In this document: positions 7,396 through 15,006 of the stretch, in pieces
How positions within the stretch are numbered: position 1 is the first letter of the stretch
Layout of the letters: every line of letters starts with the position of its first letter
Source of the DNA: Bordetella parapertussis
GTDB taxonomy: Bacteria; Pseudomonadota; Gammaproteobacteria; Burkholderiales; CAIKXV01
DNA: 15,006 bases
Assembly (NCBI GenBank): GCA_945877995.1
Contig: CAMDXD010000050.1
Location: forward strand, 1 to 15,006
Reading direction: 5' to 3'
Program-made: the position numbers and the translations under genes
Notes under the pieces: generated by a model
Databases searched by the model: none
Seen by the model: the letters and a program-made list of their open reading frames with translations, nothing else
Told to the model about the DNA's origin: nothing

Positions 7396-7399
<4 letters not shown>
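7379..7399 (+). CDS. Possible six-codon minicistron between carrier and carboxylase genes
   Basis: ATG 7379 overlaps the carrier-protein stop (TGATG) and encodes MTRRLP before TGA 7397-7399. That stop overlaps the probable TTG start of the biotin carboxylase at 7396-7398. It could couple translation between the two genes, or be the true carboxylase start displaced by an indel. It may equally be accidental. Confidence 0.2.
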
Positions 7400-8784
<1,385 letters not shown>

Positions 8785-8798
8785 GGCAGGAGCCCCCG

Positions 8799-10265
8799 AT
8801 GGAAAAGATCGAATTCGTCGACGTCACGCTGCGCGATGGCCAGCAGAGCCTGTGGGCCGAGTGGATGACGACCGGCATGATGCTGCCGGTGGTCGACCGG
8901 CTCGACCGCGCCGGCTTCGGCGCGCTCGAGGTCCTCGCGCCGTCGTTCATCGGCAAGTGCGTGCGTGACCTGCGCGAGGACCCGATCGAGCGCGTGCGGC
9001 TGCTGGCCGCGCGCGGCGGTCGCACGCCGCTGCGCATGAACGGTGGCGGCCTGAACCTGTTCGGGTCCGACCAGCAATGCATGGTCGAACTGTTCTGGCG
9101 GGTGATGAAGGCGGCGGGCATCGCGGAGGTGCGCGTGTCCGATTCCTGGAACGATCCCAAGGTCTGGAAGCGCCGCGCGGGTGCCGCCGCCGCTGCCGGC
9201 GTGCGCCCGATCATCAACATCACCTATTCCATCTCGCCCCGGCATACCGACCGCTACTTCGTCGAACGCACCCGCGCGGCGGTGAAGCTCAAGCCGTGGC
9301 GGCTGTGCCTGAAGGACCCGGGCGGACTGCTGACCCCGGAGCGCACGCGCGTGCTGGTGCCGTTGATGATCGAGGCCGCCGGCGGCATCCCGATCGAGAT
9401 GCACACCCATTGCCTGACCGGCCTCGGCCCGCTGTGCGTGCTGGAAGCGGTGCAGCAGGGCCTGCGCATCGTGAACACCGCGATACCGCCGTTGGCCGAC
9501 GATGCCTCGCTGCCCTCGGTGTTCAACGTGGCGGCGAACCTGCGCGCGCTCGGCTACGACACCTCGGGCCTGGACGAAGAGCTGCTGCGGCCGGTGGTCG
9601 ACCATTTCTCGGTGGTGGCCCGTCGCGAGGGCTTCGCGGTCGGGCGGCCGGTCGAGTACGATCATGCGCAGTACGTGCACCAGGTGCCGGGTGGCATGAT
9701 CTCGAACCTGCGCAACCAGCTGCGCGAGGTCGGTGCCGAGGACAAGCTGCCTGCTGCGCTCGAAGAGACGGTACAGGTACGCGCCGAGTATGGCTATCCG
9801 ATCATGGTGACGCCGCTGTCGCAGTTCGTCGGCAGCCAGGCGGCGCTCAACGTGATGACCGGGCAGCGCTATGCGCAGGTGACCGACCAGTCGATCCGCT
9901 ATGCGCTCGGCCATTTCGGCGGCGACGTCGAGACGCTGATGGACCCGGCAGTGCGCGCGAAAATCCTCGACCGGCCGCGCGCGCGCGAGCTGGCGGCGAT
10001 CGACCACGACCCGATGAGCGAGGCGCAGATCCGCCGCGAGCTGGGCGCGGAGAGCCTGTCCGAGGAAGACCTGCTGCTGCGCTACCTGCTGCGCAAGGAT
10101 GACATCGACCGCATGCGTGCCGCCGCCGGCCCGCTGCGGGAATACGAAACCCGTGGCGATTCGCTGGTGCACCTGGTCGGCGAACTGTCGCGCATCGCCG
10201 GCAACACCACCGTGCACATCAGCCGGCCCGGCTTCAACCTGACCCTGGGACGCAACACTCGATGA
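8799..10265 (+). CDS. Carboxyltransferase subunit, pyruvate carboxylase / oxaloacetate decarboxylase type
   Basis: The 488-residue TIM-barrel (HMGL-like) protein is related to PycB, OadA and the 5S transcarboxylase subunit. It should transfer CO2 between carboxybiotin and an oxo acid or similar acceptor. Motifs are DVTLRDGQQSLWA (8-20, metal ligand D13), LRMN (R79, where pyruvate carboxylases have LRGAN with a substrate-binding Arg), LKDPGGLL (K172, place of the carbamylated lysine), MHTHCLTG (metal ligands H202 and H204), and QVPGGMISNLRNQL (295-308). Deviations: the WGGATFD motif is replaced by LAPSFIG at 46-52, HTHD is HTHC, and SMSGxTSQPS is replaced by IPPLADDASLPS, so the substrate may not be pyruvate. 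There is no fused biotinyl domain; residues 450-488 form a tail resembling the carrier protein N-terminus. ATG 8799 has AGGAG six bases upstream. The stop overlaps the next gene (ATGA). The gene is part of the CoA-transferase operon. Confidence 0.88.
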   Translation: MEKIEFVDVTLRDGQQSLWAEWMTTGMMLPVVDRLDRAGFGALEVLAPSFIGKCVRDLREDPIERVRLLAARGGRTPLRMNGGGLNLFGSDQQCMVELFWRVMKAAGIAEVRVSDSWNDPKVWKRRAGAAAAAGVRPIINITYSISPRHTDRYFVERTRAAVKLKPWRLCLKDPGGLLTPERTRVLVPLMIEAAGGIPIEMHTHCLTGLGPLCVLEAVQQGLRIVNTAIPPLADDASLPSVFNVAANLRALGYDTSGLDEELLRPVVDHFSVVARREGFAVGRPVEYDHAQYVHQVPGGMISNLRNQLREVGAEDKLPAALEETVQVRAEYGYPIMVTPLSQFVGSQAALNVMTGQRYAQVTDQSIRYALGHFGGDVETLMDPAVRAKILDRPRARELAAIDHDPMSEAQIRRELGAESLSEEDLLLRYLLRKDDIDRMRAAAGPLREYETRGDSLVHLVGELSRIAGNTTVHISRPGFNLTLGRNTR

Positions 10266-11416
10266 AGAACGACATGTACGGTTCGATTGCATTCGCCGGG
10301 GTCGGCGAGGCCGCCGTGGGCCCCGACCGGGTACGCACGGCACAGGACCTCGCCGTCGAGGCGGCGCTCGCCGCGATGGCCGATGCCGGCATTGGCCCGC
10401 GGGACATCGATGGCGTCATCACCGCCAGCCCGGCAGGCGACCCGCACTTCATGTTCAGCTCGCTGGTGACCGAGGCGCTGAACATCCCGGCGCGCATCAA
10501 CACCGCGATCCAGGACGCGGGGGCGTCGCCCTGCATGGGCGTGCTGTACGCCGCCCGCGCGATCGCTGCCGGCGAGGCGCACACGGTGCTGGTCTGCGAA
10601 AGCGACAGCCGGGGTGCGCGCTTCAAGGGCGACAAGATCCAGGCCATGCGCGCCGCCCGTCCCTGGACCGACGACTATGAAGACCCGTTCGGCCTGACCG
10701 TGCCCGGCAAGTACGCACTGATCGCGCAGCGCTGGATGCACCGCCATGGTGGCCGTCCGGAAGACCTCGCCGCAGTCGGCGTGGCCGCCCGTGAGCATGC
10801 ACGGCGCCAGCCGCACGCCCCGAAACGCGATCCGTTGACTGTCGAGGCGATCCTCGCATCGCAGCCGATCGCCTCGCCGCTGCGCGCGCTCGACTGTTGC
10901 CCGGTGGCCGACTGGGGCGGCGCCGTGATCGTGACCACGGTCGAGCGTGCGCGCGACATGCGCCAGCCGGCGGTGCGCCTCATCGGCGGTGGTGAAGGCC
11001 ATGGCCCTTACCACCTGAACGAGAACGACGACCTGCCGCCGAATGCCGCTCGCCAGTCGGCGCAAGCCGCGTTCGGCATCGCCGGCGTGAAGCCGTCCGA
11101 CATCGATACGGCGCAGGTGTTCGACGCGTTCAGCATCGCAGCGCTGGTCGCGATGGAGGAACTCGGGTTCTGCGAACGCGGCCAGGCGGGTCGCTTGTTC
11201 GCCGACGGTCATACCGCGCTCGGCGGTTCGATCCCGACCAACACCACCGGCGGCATGATGACCTGGGGCAATGCGCACATCATCGTGCTGCCGGAAGCCG
11301 TGCGGCAGGTGCGGGGAGACGCGGGCATCAACCAGGTGCAGGGCGCGAAGCTCGCACTCGCACACGGCATCGGTGGACCGATGTCGCTGTCCTGCACGCT
11401 GATCCTGGGCAAATGA
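10262..11416 (+). CDS. SCP2-type thiolase-fold protein lacking the canonical catalytic Cys and His
   Basis: The 384-residue protein has the thiolase fold of the SCP2/lipid-transfer kind often annotated as acetyl-CoA acetyltransferase. Family segments are DIDGVITASPAGDP (48-61), AARAIAAGEAHTVLVCESDS (97-116), DCCPVADWGGAVIVTT (211-226), TNTTGGMMTWGNAHI (326-340) and ALAHGIGG (365-372). Aligned by eye to classical thiolases, the nucleophile Cys of CGSG falls on G87 (DAGASP), with C91 four residues later. The GHP histidine falls on N337, and the second Cys of the CxGxG loop on H368. Such proteins often pair with a DUF35 partner, as in Ltp2/ChsH2 of steroid side-chain degradation, a retro-aldolase; here the DUF35 gene follows after 10 bases. 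The true reaction could be acyl transfer, retro-aldol cleavage or CoA-thioester binding only. ATG 10262 overlaps the preceding stop; M5 (10274) is an alternative. Confidence 0.88.
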   Translation: MKNDMYGSIAFAGVGEAAVGPDRVRTAQDLAVEAALAAMADAGIGPRDIDGVITASPAGDPHFMFSSLVTEALNIPARINTAIQDAGASPCMGVLYAARAIAAGEAHTVLVCESDSRGARFKGDKIQAMRAARPWTDDYEDPFGLTVPGKYALIAQRWMHRHGGRPEDLAAVGVAAREHARRQPHAPKRDPLTVEAILASQPIASPLRALDCCPVADWGGAVIVTTVERARDMRQPAVRLIGGGEGHGPYHLNENDDLPPNAARQSAQAAFGIAGVKPSDIDTAQVFDAFSIAALVAMEELGFCERGQAGRLFADGHTALGGSIPTNTTGGMMTWGNAHIIVLPEAVRQVRGDAGINQVQGAKLALAHGIGGPMSLSCTLILGK

Positions 11417-11426
11417 GGAAAGACCG

Positions 11427-11906
11427 ATGACTGATCCTGTCCCTGCCGGTACACCCGGTCCGAAAGCGGCCGCAGACGGCGCGAAGCCGGCGCGCCCCGC
11501 CGGTCCGCCGCCCTCGAAGCCGGTGCCTACTCCCACCGACGCCAACCGGCCGTTTTTCGCCGGCTGCGCCGAAGGCGTCCTGCGCCTGCGCCGGTGCCTT
11601 GAATGCGGCAGGCACCATGCCCCCACCCGCGCCGCTTGCGCCTGCGGCAGCGTCTCGTTCGAGTGGGTGCAGACAGCCGGACGCGGGACGGTGTTCTCGC
11701 ACACCGTCGTACATCGTGCGCCTGACCCGGCGTTCCGCGCCGACCTGCCCTATGTGATCGCGATCGTCGAGTTCGAAGAGGGCGGACGGTTGATGAGCAA
11801 CCTCGTCAACTGCGCGCCGGACGCGGTCCGGGTGGGGATGCCGGTGAAGGCGGTGTTCGAGACCGTTGCCGAGGGCGTCGGTGTGGTGAAGTTCGAACCG
11901 GCCTGA
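11427..11906 (+). CDS. Zn-ribbon / OB-fold (DUF35) protein, partner of the thiolase-fold protein
   Basis: The 159-residue protein starts with about 40 residues rich in Pro, Ala and Lys, probably disordered and longer than usual. The rubredoxin-like zinc ribbon follows: LRRCLECGRHHAPTRAACAC with C57, C60, C71 and C73 (C-x2-C-x10-C-x-C). The OB-fold (about 78-158) has GRGTVFSHTVVHRAP, YVIAIVEFEEGGRLMSNLV, VRVGMPVKAVFE. DUF35 proteins form complexes with SCP2-type thiolase-fold enzymes and help bind acyl-CoA. Gene order (10 bases after that gene, GAGGAAAG at 11415-11422 before ATG 11427) supports this partnership. It is the last gene of the seven-gene operon; 16 bases separate its stop from the convergent Bug gene, and no clear terminator hairpin is visible there. 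Confidence 0.92.
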   Translation: MTDPVPAGTPGPKAAADGAKPARPAGPPPSKPVPTPTDANRPFFAGCAEGVLRLRRCLECGRHHAPTRAACACGSVSFEWVQTAGRGTVFSHTVVHRAPDPAFRADLPYVIAIVEFEEGGRLMSNLVNCAPDAVRVGMPVKAVFETVAEGVGVVKFEPA

Positions 11907-11922
11907 TCTTCTCCCCCGGCGC

Positions 11923-12903
11923 CTATTCCGTCGTGGCGCCCGAGAACTTCACCGCCTCGCCCCATTTCGTCCAGTCGGCGCGCAGCATGTCCACGAACTC
12001 GGTGGGTGTGCTGCACCAGGCGTCGGCATCCATCGCGTCGAACTTCGTGTTGAACCCGGCATCCTTGCATGCCGGCCGGATTGCATTGACGATCACCGAC
12101 AGCACGTCGCGCGGTACCGCCGCCGGCGCGACCAGTCCGTTCCAGGTGATCACCCGGTAGCCGGGGAATCCCTGTTCGGCGACAGTCGGCACCTCCGGCA
12201 TCTGCGCCAGGCGCTTGTCGCTCGACACGCCGAGCACGCGCAGCTTGCCGCCCTTGTAGTAGCGCAGCACCTCGGACACGCTGCCGAACACCATCGGCAC
12301 ATGGCCGCCGACCAGGTCCGCGATCGCCGGGGCGACGCCCTTGTACGGCACATGCGTCATCTTCACGCCGGCACGCGACAGGAACAGCGCCATGGTCAGG
12401 TGCGCCGCCGAACCATTGCCCGATGAGCCGTAGGACAGCTTGTCCGGGTTGGCCTTCGCCAGCGCGACCAACTGCGGGATGCTCTTCGCCGGCAGGCTCG
12501 GATGCACGCCGAGCGCGAAGAAGCTGGTCGAGATCACCGAGATCGGCGCGAAGCTCTTGAACGGGTCGTAACGCACCTTGCCCATCTGCGGCACGATCGA
12601 CATCTGCGCGAGCGAGGCCATGAACAGCGTGTGTCCATCGGGCGGGGACTGGGCCACGAACTCGGCGGCGATGGTGCCGCTGGCGCCAGTGCGGTTCTCG
12701 ACCGTGACCGGTTGCGCGAGCACGCGTGCCAGCCACTCGGCGCTCAGCCTAGCGACGCTATCGGTGCTGCCGCCGGCGGGGAAGGGGACGACGATGCGGA
12801 TCGGCTTGTCGGGCCAGCCTGCGTGCACTGGGGCCGCGCAGAGCGCGGCAGCCAGCGGCAGGGCGGCGCGAAGGAAACTGCAGTGAACCGAATCATGACG
12901 CAT
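11923..12903 (-). CDS. Bug/TctC-family periplasmic solute-binding protein (3)
   Basis: The 326-residue product begins at ATG 12903, with a signal peptide (FLRAALPLAAALCAAPVHA, cleavage after about residue 28). Mature motifs are WPDKPIRIVVPFPAGGSTDS, ENRTGASGTIAAE, PDGHTLF, HPSLPAKSIPQLVALAK, LSYGSSGNGSAAHL, HVPYKGVAPAIADLVGGHVP, and EVPTVAEQGFPGYRVITWNG. It is closest in style to Bug protein 2 (both have PYKG-x-PA-x-ADL and the SVSEV/NSGEV segment near the ligand-proximal strand), so the two may bind similar ligands. Two cysteines (CKDAGF and WCSTP) near the C-terminus could form a disulfide. The start lacks a strong Shine-Dalgarno. The gene converges with the CoA-transferase/biotin operon and is divergent from the ketopantoate-reductase-like gene. 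No membrane transporter subunit is adjacent. Confidence 0.92.
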   Translation of the reverse strand: MRHDSVHCSFLRAALPLAAALCAAPVHAGWPDKPIRIVVPFPAGGSTDSVARLSAEWLARVLAQPVTVENRTGASGTIAAEFVAQSPPDGHTLFMASLAQMSIVPQMGKVRYDPFKSFAPISVISTSFFALGVHPSLPAKSIPQLVALAKANPDKLSYGSSGNGSAAHLTMALFLSRAGVKMTHVPYKGVAPAIADLVGGHVPMVFGSVSEVLRYYKGGKLRVLGVSSDKRLAQMPEVPTVAEQGFPGYRVITWNGLVAPAAVPRDVLSVIVNAIRPACKDAGFNTKFDAMDADAWCSTPTEFVDMLRADWTKWGEAVKFSGATTE

Positions 12904-12932
12904 GCCGCTCGAACCCCCGTTCGTACAGGTAT

Positions 12933-12961
12933 GCCGAGCATCTTCCAGCACAGCGCTCGGC
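12933..12961. promoter_or_regulatory. Inverted repeat in the divergent region, possible operator
   Basis: GCCGAGC (12933-12939) is repeated inverted as GCTCGGC (12955-12961) with 15 bases between. It overlaps the spacer and -10 part of a possible minus-strand promoter for Bug gene 3 (TTGACG 12969-12964, 18 bases, GAAGAT 12945-12940). A repressor or activator dimer could bind here. It could also be a hairpin in the leader or chance in GC-rich DNA. Confidence 0.3.
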
Positions 12962-13038
12962 GGCGTCAAGCCGGAGTCTTCGTGCCCGGGCGATCCCATG
13001 GATAGGTCCTGTCGATACAGTCGATAGCCGTTGCAAGC

Positions 13039-13067
13039 TTGACGCGCCTCCGGCGTTGCCATACGTT
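13039..13067 (+). promoter_or_regulatory. Probable sigma-70 promoter of the ketopantoate-reductase-like gene
   Basis: TTGACG (13039-13044) and TACGTT (13062-13067) are 17 bases apart. The -35 matches five of six consensus bases, and the -10 has the conserved first TA and final T. Transcription would start near 13074, about 54 bases before ATG 13128. The direct repeat GTCGATA (13011-13017, 13020-13026) just upstream could be a regulator site. Confidence 0.45.
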
Positions 13068-13127
13068 CACAGGTGCTGCCGCTGGCAGCCACACGGCACA
13101 CCAGGCGGCGACACGCAACGGAGAAGC

Positions 13128-14162
13128 ATGGGAAACAGGATCGCGGTACTCGGTACGGGAGCGATCGGCAGCAGCATCGGCGCCGACCTGACCCTGGCCG
13201 GCCATGACGTGACGCTGATCGACCAGTGGCCTGCCCATGTGCAGGCCATGAAGATGAACGGCCTGCACGTCGCGTTCAAGGAGTCGGCCTTCCATGTGCC
13301 AGTGAAGGCGCTCGACCTGTGCGACGTGGCGGGCGAGAACCTCACGTTCGATATCGTCCTGCTCGCGGCCAAGTCGAACGACACGCGCTGGCTGGCGGAA
13401 TTCATCAAGCCGTTTCTCAAGCCCACCGGCACGATCGTGGGGACGCAGAACGGGATGAACGACGACACCATCGCCTCCATCATCGGCGCGCCGCGCGTGG
13501 TCGGATGCGTGGTCGAATTGCAGGCCGAACTGTTCACGCCAGGCCGGATCCAGCGCAATACGACGCGCGAGGGCACGTGGTTCACGGTAGGCGAGCTCGA
13601 TGGCAGCTACACGCAGCGGGCACGAGACATCGCCGCGCTGATCGGCAATGTCGGCCGCTGCGAGGTGAGCAACAACATCGCAGGCGCGAAATGGACGAAG
13701 CTGATTGCCAATGCCATGACGATGGGTCCATTCAGCCTGTTCGGTCTGCGCAATTTCGAAGCCGTTGCACTTCCCGGGATGCTCGACCTTTCGGTAAGTC
13801 TCGGGCGCGAAGCGATGGCGGTGGGTGCGGCGCTGGGCTACCGGATGCAGCCGCTGTTCGGCATCCGGGCCGACGAGTTCGCCGGCACCAGCGACGAGAA
13901 CCTGGTCACCACCATGAAGACGCTGATGTCGCATGTGGGCGGCGGGCGTACCGCGCCGATCCACGACCACCTGAAGGGGCGGATCAGCGAGATCGCCTTC
14001 ATCAGTGGGCTGGTGGCATCGAAGGGAAGAGAGCTTGGCATCCAGACGCCTGCGAACGACGCAGTCACCGAACTCGACCGCCGGATCAACACGTGTGACA
14101 TCCCGATGGACGTGGCGAACCTGGAAGCACTGAAGTCTATGATCGCGCACGGCGTGTCCTGA
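13128..14162 (+). CDS. Ketopantoate reductase (ApbA/PanE) family oxidoreductase
   Basis: The 344-residue protein starts with the NAD(P)-binding Rossmann motif IAVLGTGAIGSSIGADLTLAGHDVTLID (motif Gly at 9, 11 and 14). Residues corresponding to known E. coli PanE sites are visible: N108 (TQNGMND), K191 and N195 (KWTKLIANAM) and E288 (GRISEIAFISG). The family reduces 2-oxo acids such as ketopantoate to hydroxy acids in the cytoplasm. At 344 residues it is longer than biosynthetic PanE (about 300), and the loop SNDTRWLAEFIKPFLKPTGT and the GGGRTAPIHDHLKGR part are typical of the many catabolic relatives, so a role in pantothenate synthesis is unlikely. ATG 13128 is preceded by GGAG (13120-13123). 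It is followed 31 bases later by Bug gene 4, probably in one transcript, which suggests that it handles the acid that protein binds. Confidence 0.88.
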   Translation: MGNRIAVLGTGAIGSSIGADLTLAGHDVTLIDQWPAHVQAMKMNGLHVAFKESAFHVPVKALDLCDVAGENLTFDIVLLAAKSNDTRWLAEFIKPFLKPTGTIVGTQNGMNDDTIASIIGAPRVVGCVVELQAELFTPGRIQRNTTREGTWFTVGELDGSYTQRARDIAALIGNVGRCEVSNNIAGAKWTKLIANAMTMGPFSLFGLRNFEAVALPGMLDLSVSLGREAMAVGAALGYRMQPLFGIRADEFAGTSDENLVTTMKTLMSHVGGGRTAPIHDHLKGRISEIAFISGLVASKGRELGIQTPANDAVTELDRRINTCDIPMDVANLEALKSMIAHGVS

Positions 14163-14193
14163 TCGGCCGGCCGTGTTCCTGAAGGAGATATGC

Positions 14194-15006
14194 ATGGCCA
14201 GATCGCCGATCGCGAGAGCGATTGCCATCCTCGTTCTTTTTTCCGGGCTGCTGCCCGGCCCGTCGCACAGCGCCACGTTCCCGGAACGTCCAGTGCGGGT
14301 GCTGGCCGCATCTGCGGCGGGTGGTGGCACCGACATCATTGGGCGCTTGCTGGCGCAGGGCTTGACGGACTTGTGGGGGCAGCAGGTGGTGGTTGACAAC
14401 CGTCCCGGGGGCGGCGGCGTGATCGCCACCGACATCGCGGCGAAGTCCGTGCCGGATGGCCACACCCTGTTGATGCAAAGCCTTGGCATCACGTTCGCCC
14501 CCGCGTTGTACAAGCGCCTGCCATTCGATGTCGAGCGTGATCTGGCCCCGGTCGTCATCGTTGGCAGCCAGCCATTCGTGATGGCGGTGCATCCGTCCGT
14601 CGCAGCGAAATCGGTCACCGACCTGATCCAGCTCGCAAAGGCGCGGCCGGGCGAACTGCGCTTCGGTTCGGGCGGGGTGAGCGGGGCGGCACACATGGGG
14701 ATGGAGCTCTTTCGCGTGACGGCCGGCGTCGATATCGTGCACGTGCCCTACAAGGGCACCGGGCCGGGTACGACGGCCCTGCTGGCGGGCGAAGTCCAGA
14801 TACTGCTCGCGGGCATCGGCACGCTGATGCCGCATGCCCGCGTCAGCCGGGTACGCGCGCTCGGGGTTACCGGCGCGAAGCGCAGCACTGCGGCAGCGGA
14901 CATGCCGACGCTTTCCGAGGCGGGACTCCCCGGTTACGAGTTCGATGTCTGGTACGGCGTGTTCGCGTCATCGAAGTTGCCGCGTCCGTTGCTCAACCGG
15001 ATCAAC
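14194..15006 (+). CDS. Bug/TctC-family periplasmic solute-binding protein (4), 3' end outside window
   Basis: The frame is open from ATG 14194 to the right edge (271 residues; some 50 are missing). GGAG (14184-14187, within GAAGGAGAT) lies six bases upstream. The signal peptide has a hydrophobic core IAILVLFSGLLPGPSHS with cleavage after about residue 26. Motifs in order are FPERPVRVLAASAAGGGTDI, DNRPGGGGVIATDIAAKS, PDGHTLLMQS, HPSVAAKSVTDLIQLAKARP, LRFGSGGVSGAAHM, HVPYKGTGPGTTALLAGEVQ, DMPTLSEAGLPGYEFDVWYG. The usual PFPPGG is changed to AASAAGG, a small divergence at the ligand-cleft start. It resembles Bug protein 1 in the HVPYKGTG segment. It follows the ketopantoate-reductase-like gene by 31 bases, so cotranscription is likely. 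The overlapping ATG at 14190 opens a shadow frame only. Confidence 0.92.
   Translation, partial: MARSPIARAIAILVLFSGLLPGPSHSATFPERPVRVLAASAAGGGTDIIGRLLAQGLTDLWGQQVVVDNRPGGGGVIATDIAAKSVPDGHTLLMQSLGITFAPALYKRLPFDVERDLAPVVIVGSQPFVMAVHPSVAAKSVTDLIQLAKARPGELRFGSGGVSGAAHMGMELFRVTAGVDIVHVPYKGTGPGTTALLAGEVQILLAGIGTLMPHARVSRVRALGVTGAKRSTAAADMPTLSEAGLPGYEFDVWYGVFASSKLPRPLLNRIN

Noticed and set aside
10082..11704. Minus-strand frame of 540 codons opposite the thiolase-fold gene
   Set aside because: Composition typical of antisense frames in high-GC DNA and no ribosome site or motif.
12966..14696. Minus-strand frame of 576 codons opposite the ketopantoate-reductase-like and Bug 4 genes
   Set aside because: It spans two confident genes and their control region and lacks recognisable domains.

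Overview
The window is high-GC DNA, densely coded on both strands, with the character of a betaproteobacterium of the order Burkholderiales. The reasons are four Bug/TctC-type periplasmic binding proteins (a family strongly expanded in that order), a DUF3701-type tyrosine recombinase, and a ParB of the plasmid/secondary-chromosome kind. The assignment is inference; no 16S or other marker gene is present.

Layout. Positions 1-386 carry the 3' end of a parB partition gene with a dense cluster of palindromes. Positions 387-775 have no convincing gene. A small unrecognised gene (776-1225, minus) is divergent from, and overlaps at its 5' end, a 640-residue DUF3701/phage-integrase-type recombinase (1199-3121) whose canonical catalytic lysine position is threonine. 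This left part looks like the maintenance and recombination module of a plasmid, chromid or integrative element. The recombinase gene ends inside the 3' end of a convergent Bug-protein gene.

From 3093 rightwards the window is metabolic. Two Bug solute-binding protein genes (5200 to 3093, minus) are divergent from a tight seven-gene plus-strand operon (5422-11906): 3-oxoacid CoA-transferase subunits A and B, biotin carboxyl carrier protein, biotin carboxylase, a pyruvate-carboxylase/oxaloacetate-decarboxylase-type carboxyltransferase, an SCP2-type thiolase-fold protein without the usual catalytic Cys and His, and its DUF35 (Zn-ribbon/OB-fold) partner. A third Bug gene (12903-11923, minus) converges on the operon. 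It is divergent from a ketopantoate-reductase-family oxidoreductase (13128-14162), followed by a fourth Bug gene that runs off the window.

Inferred working. The Bug proteins would capture an organic acid in the periplasm; the membrane TctA/TctB partners are not in the window. The CoA-transferase would activate the acid. The three-part biotin enzyme would add or move a carboxyl group, and the thiolase-fold/DUF35 pair would form or break a C-C bond on the CoA thioester. I do not recognise a described pathway that joins a PYC-type carboxyltransferase, a CoA-transferase and a thiolase-fold/DUF35 pair in this way; it is the best candidate here for an undescribed system. Several start regions (4064-4157, 7379-7402) leave open whether there are small indels or unusual translational coupling.
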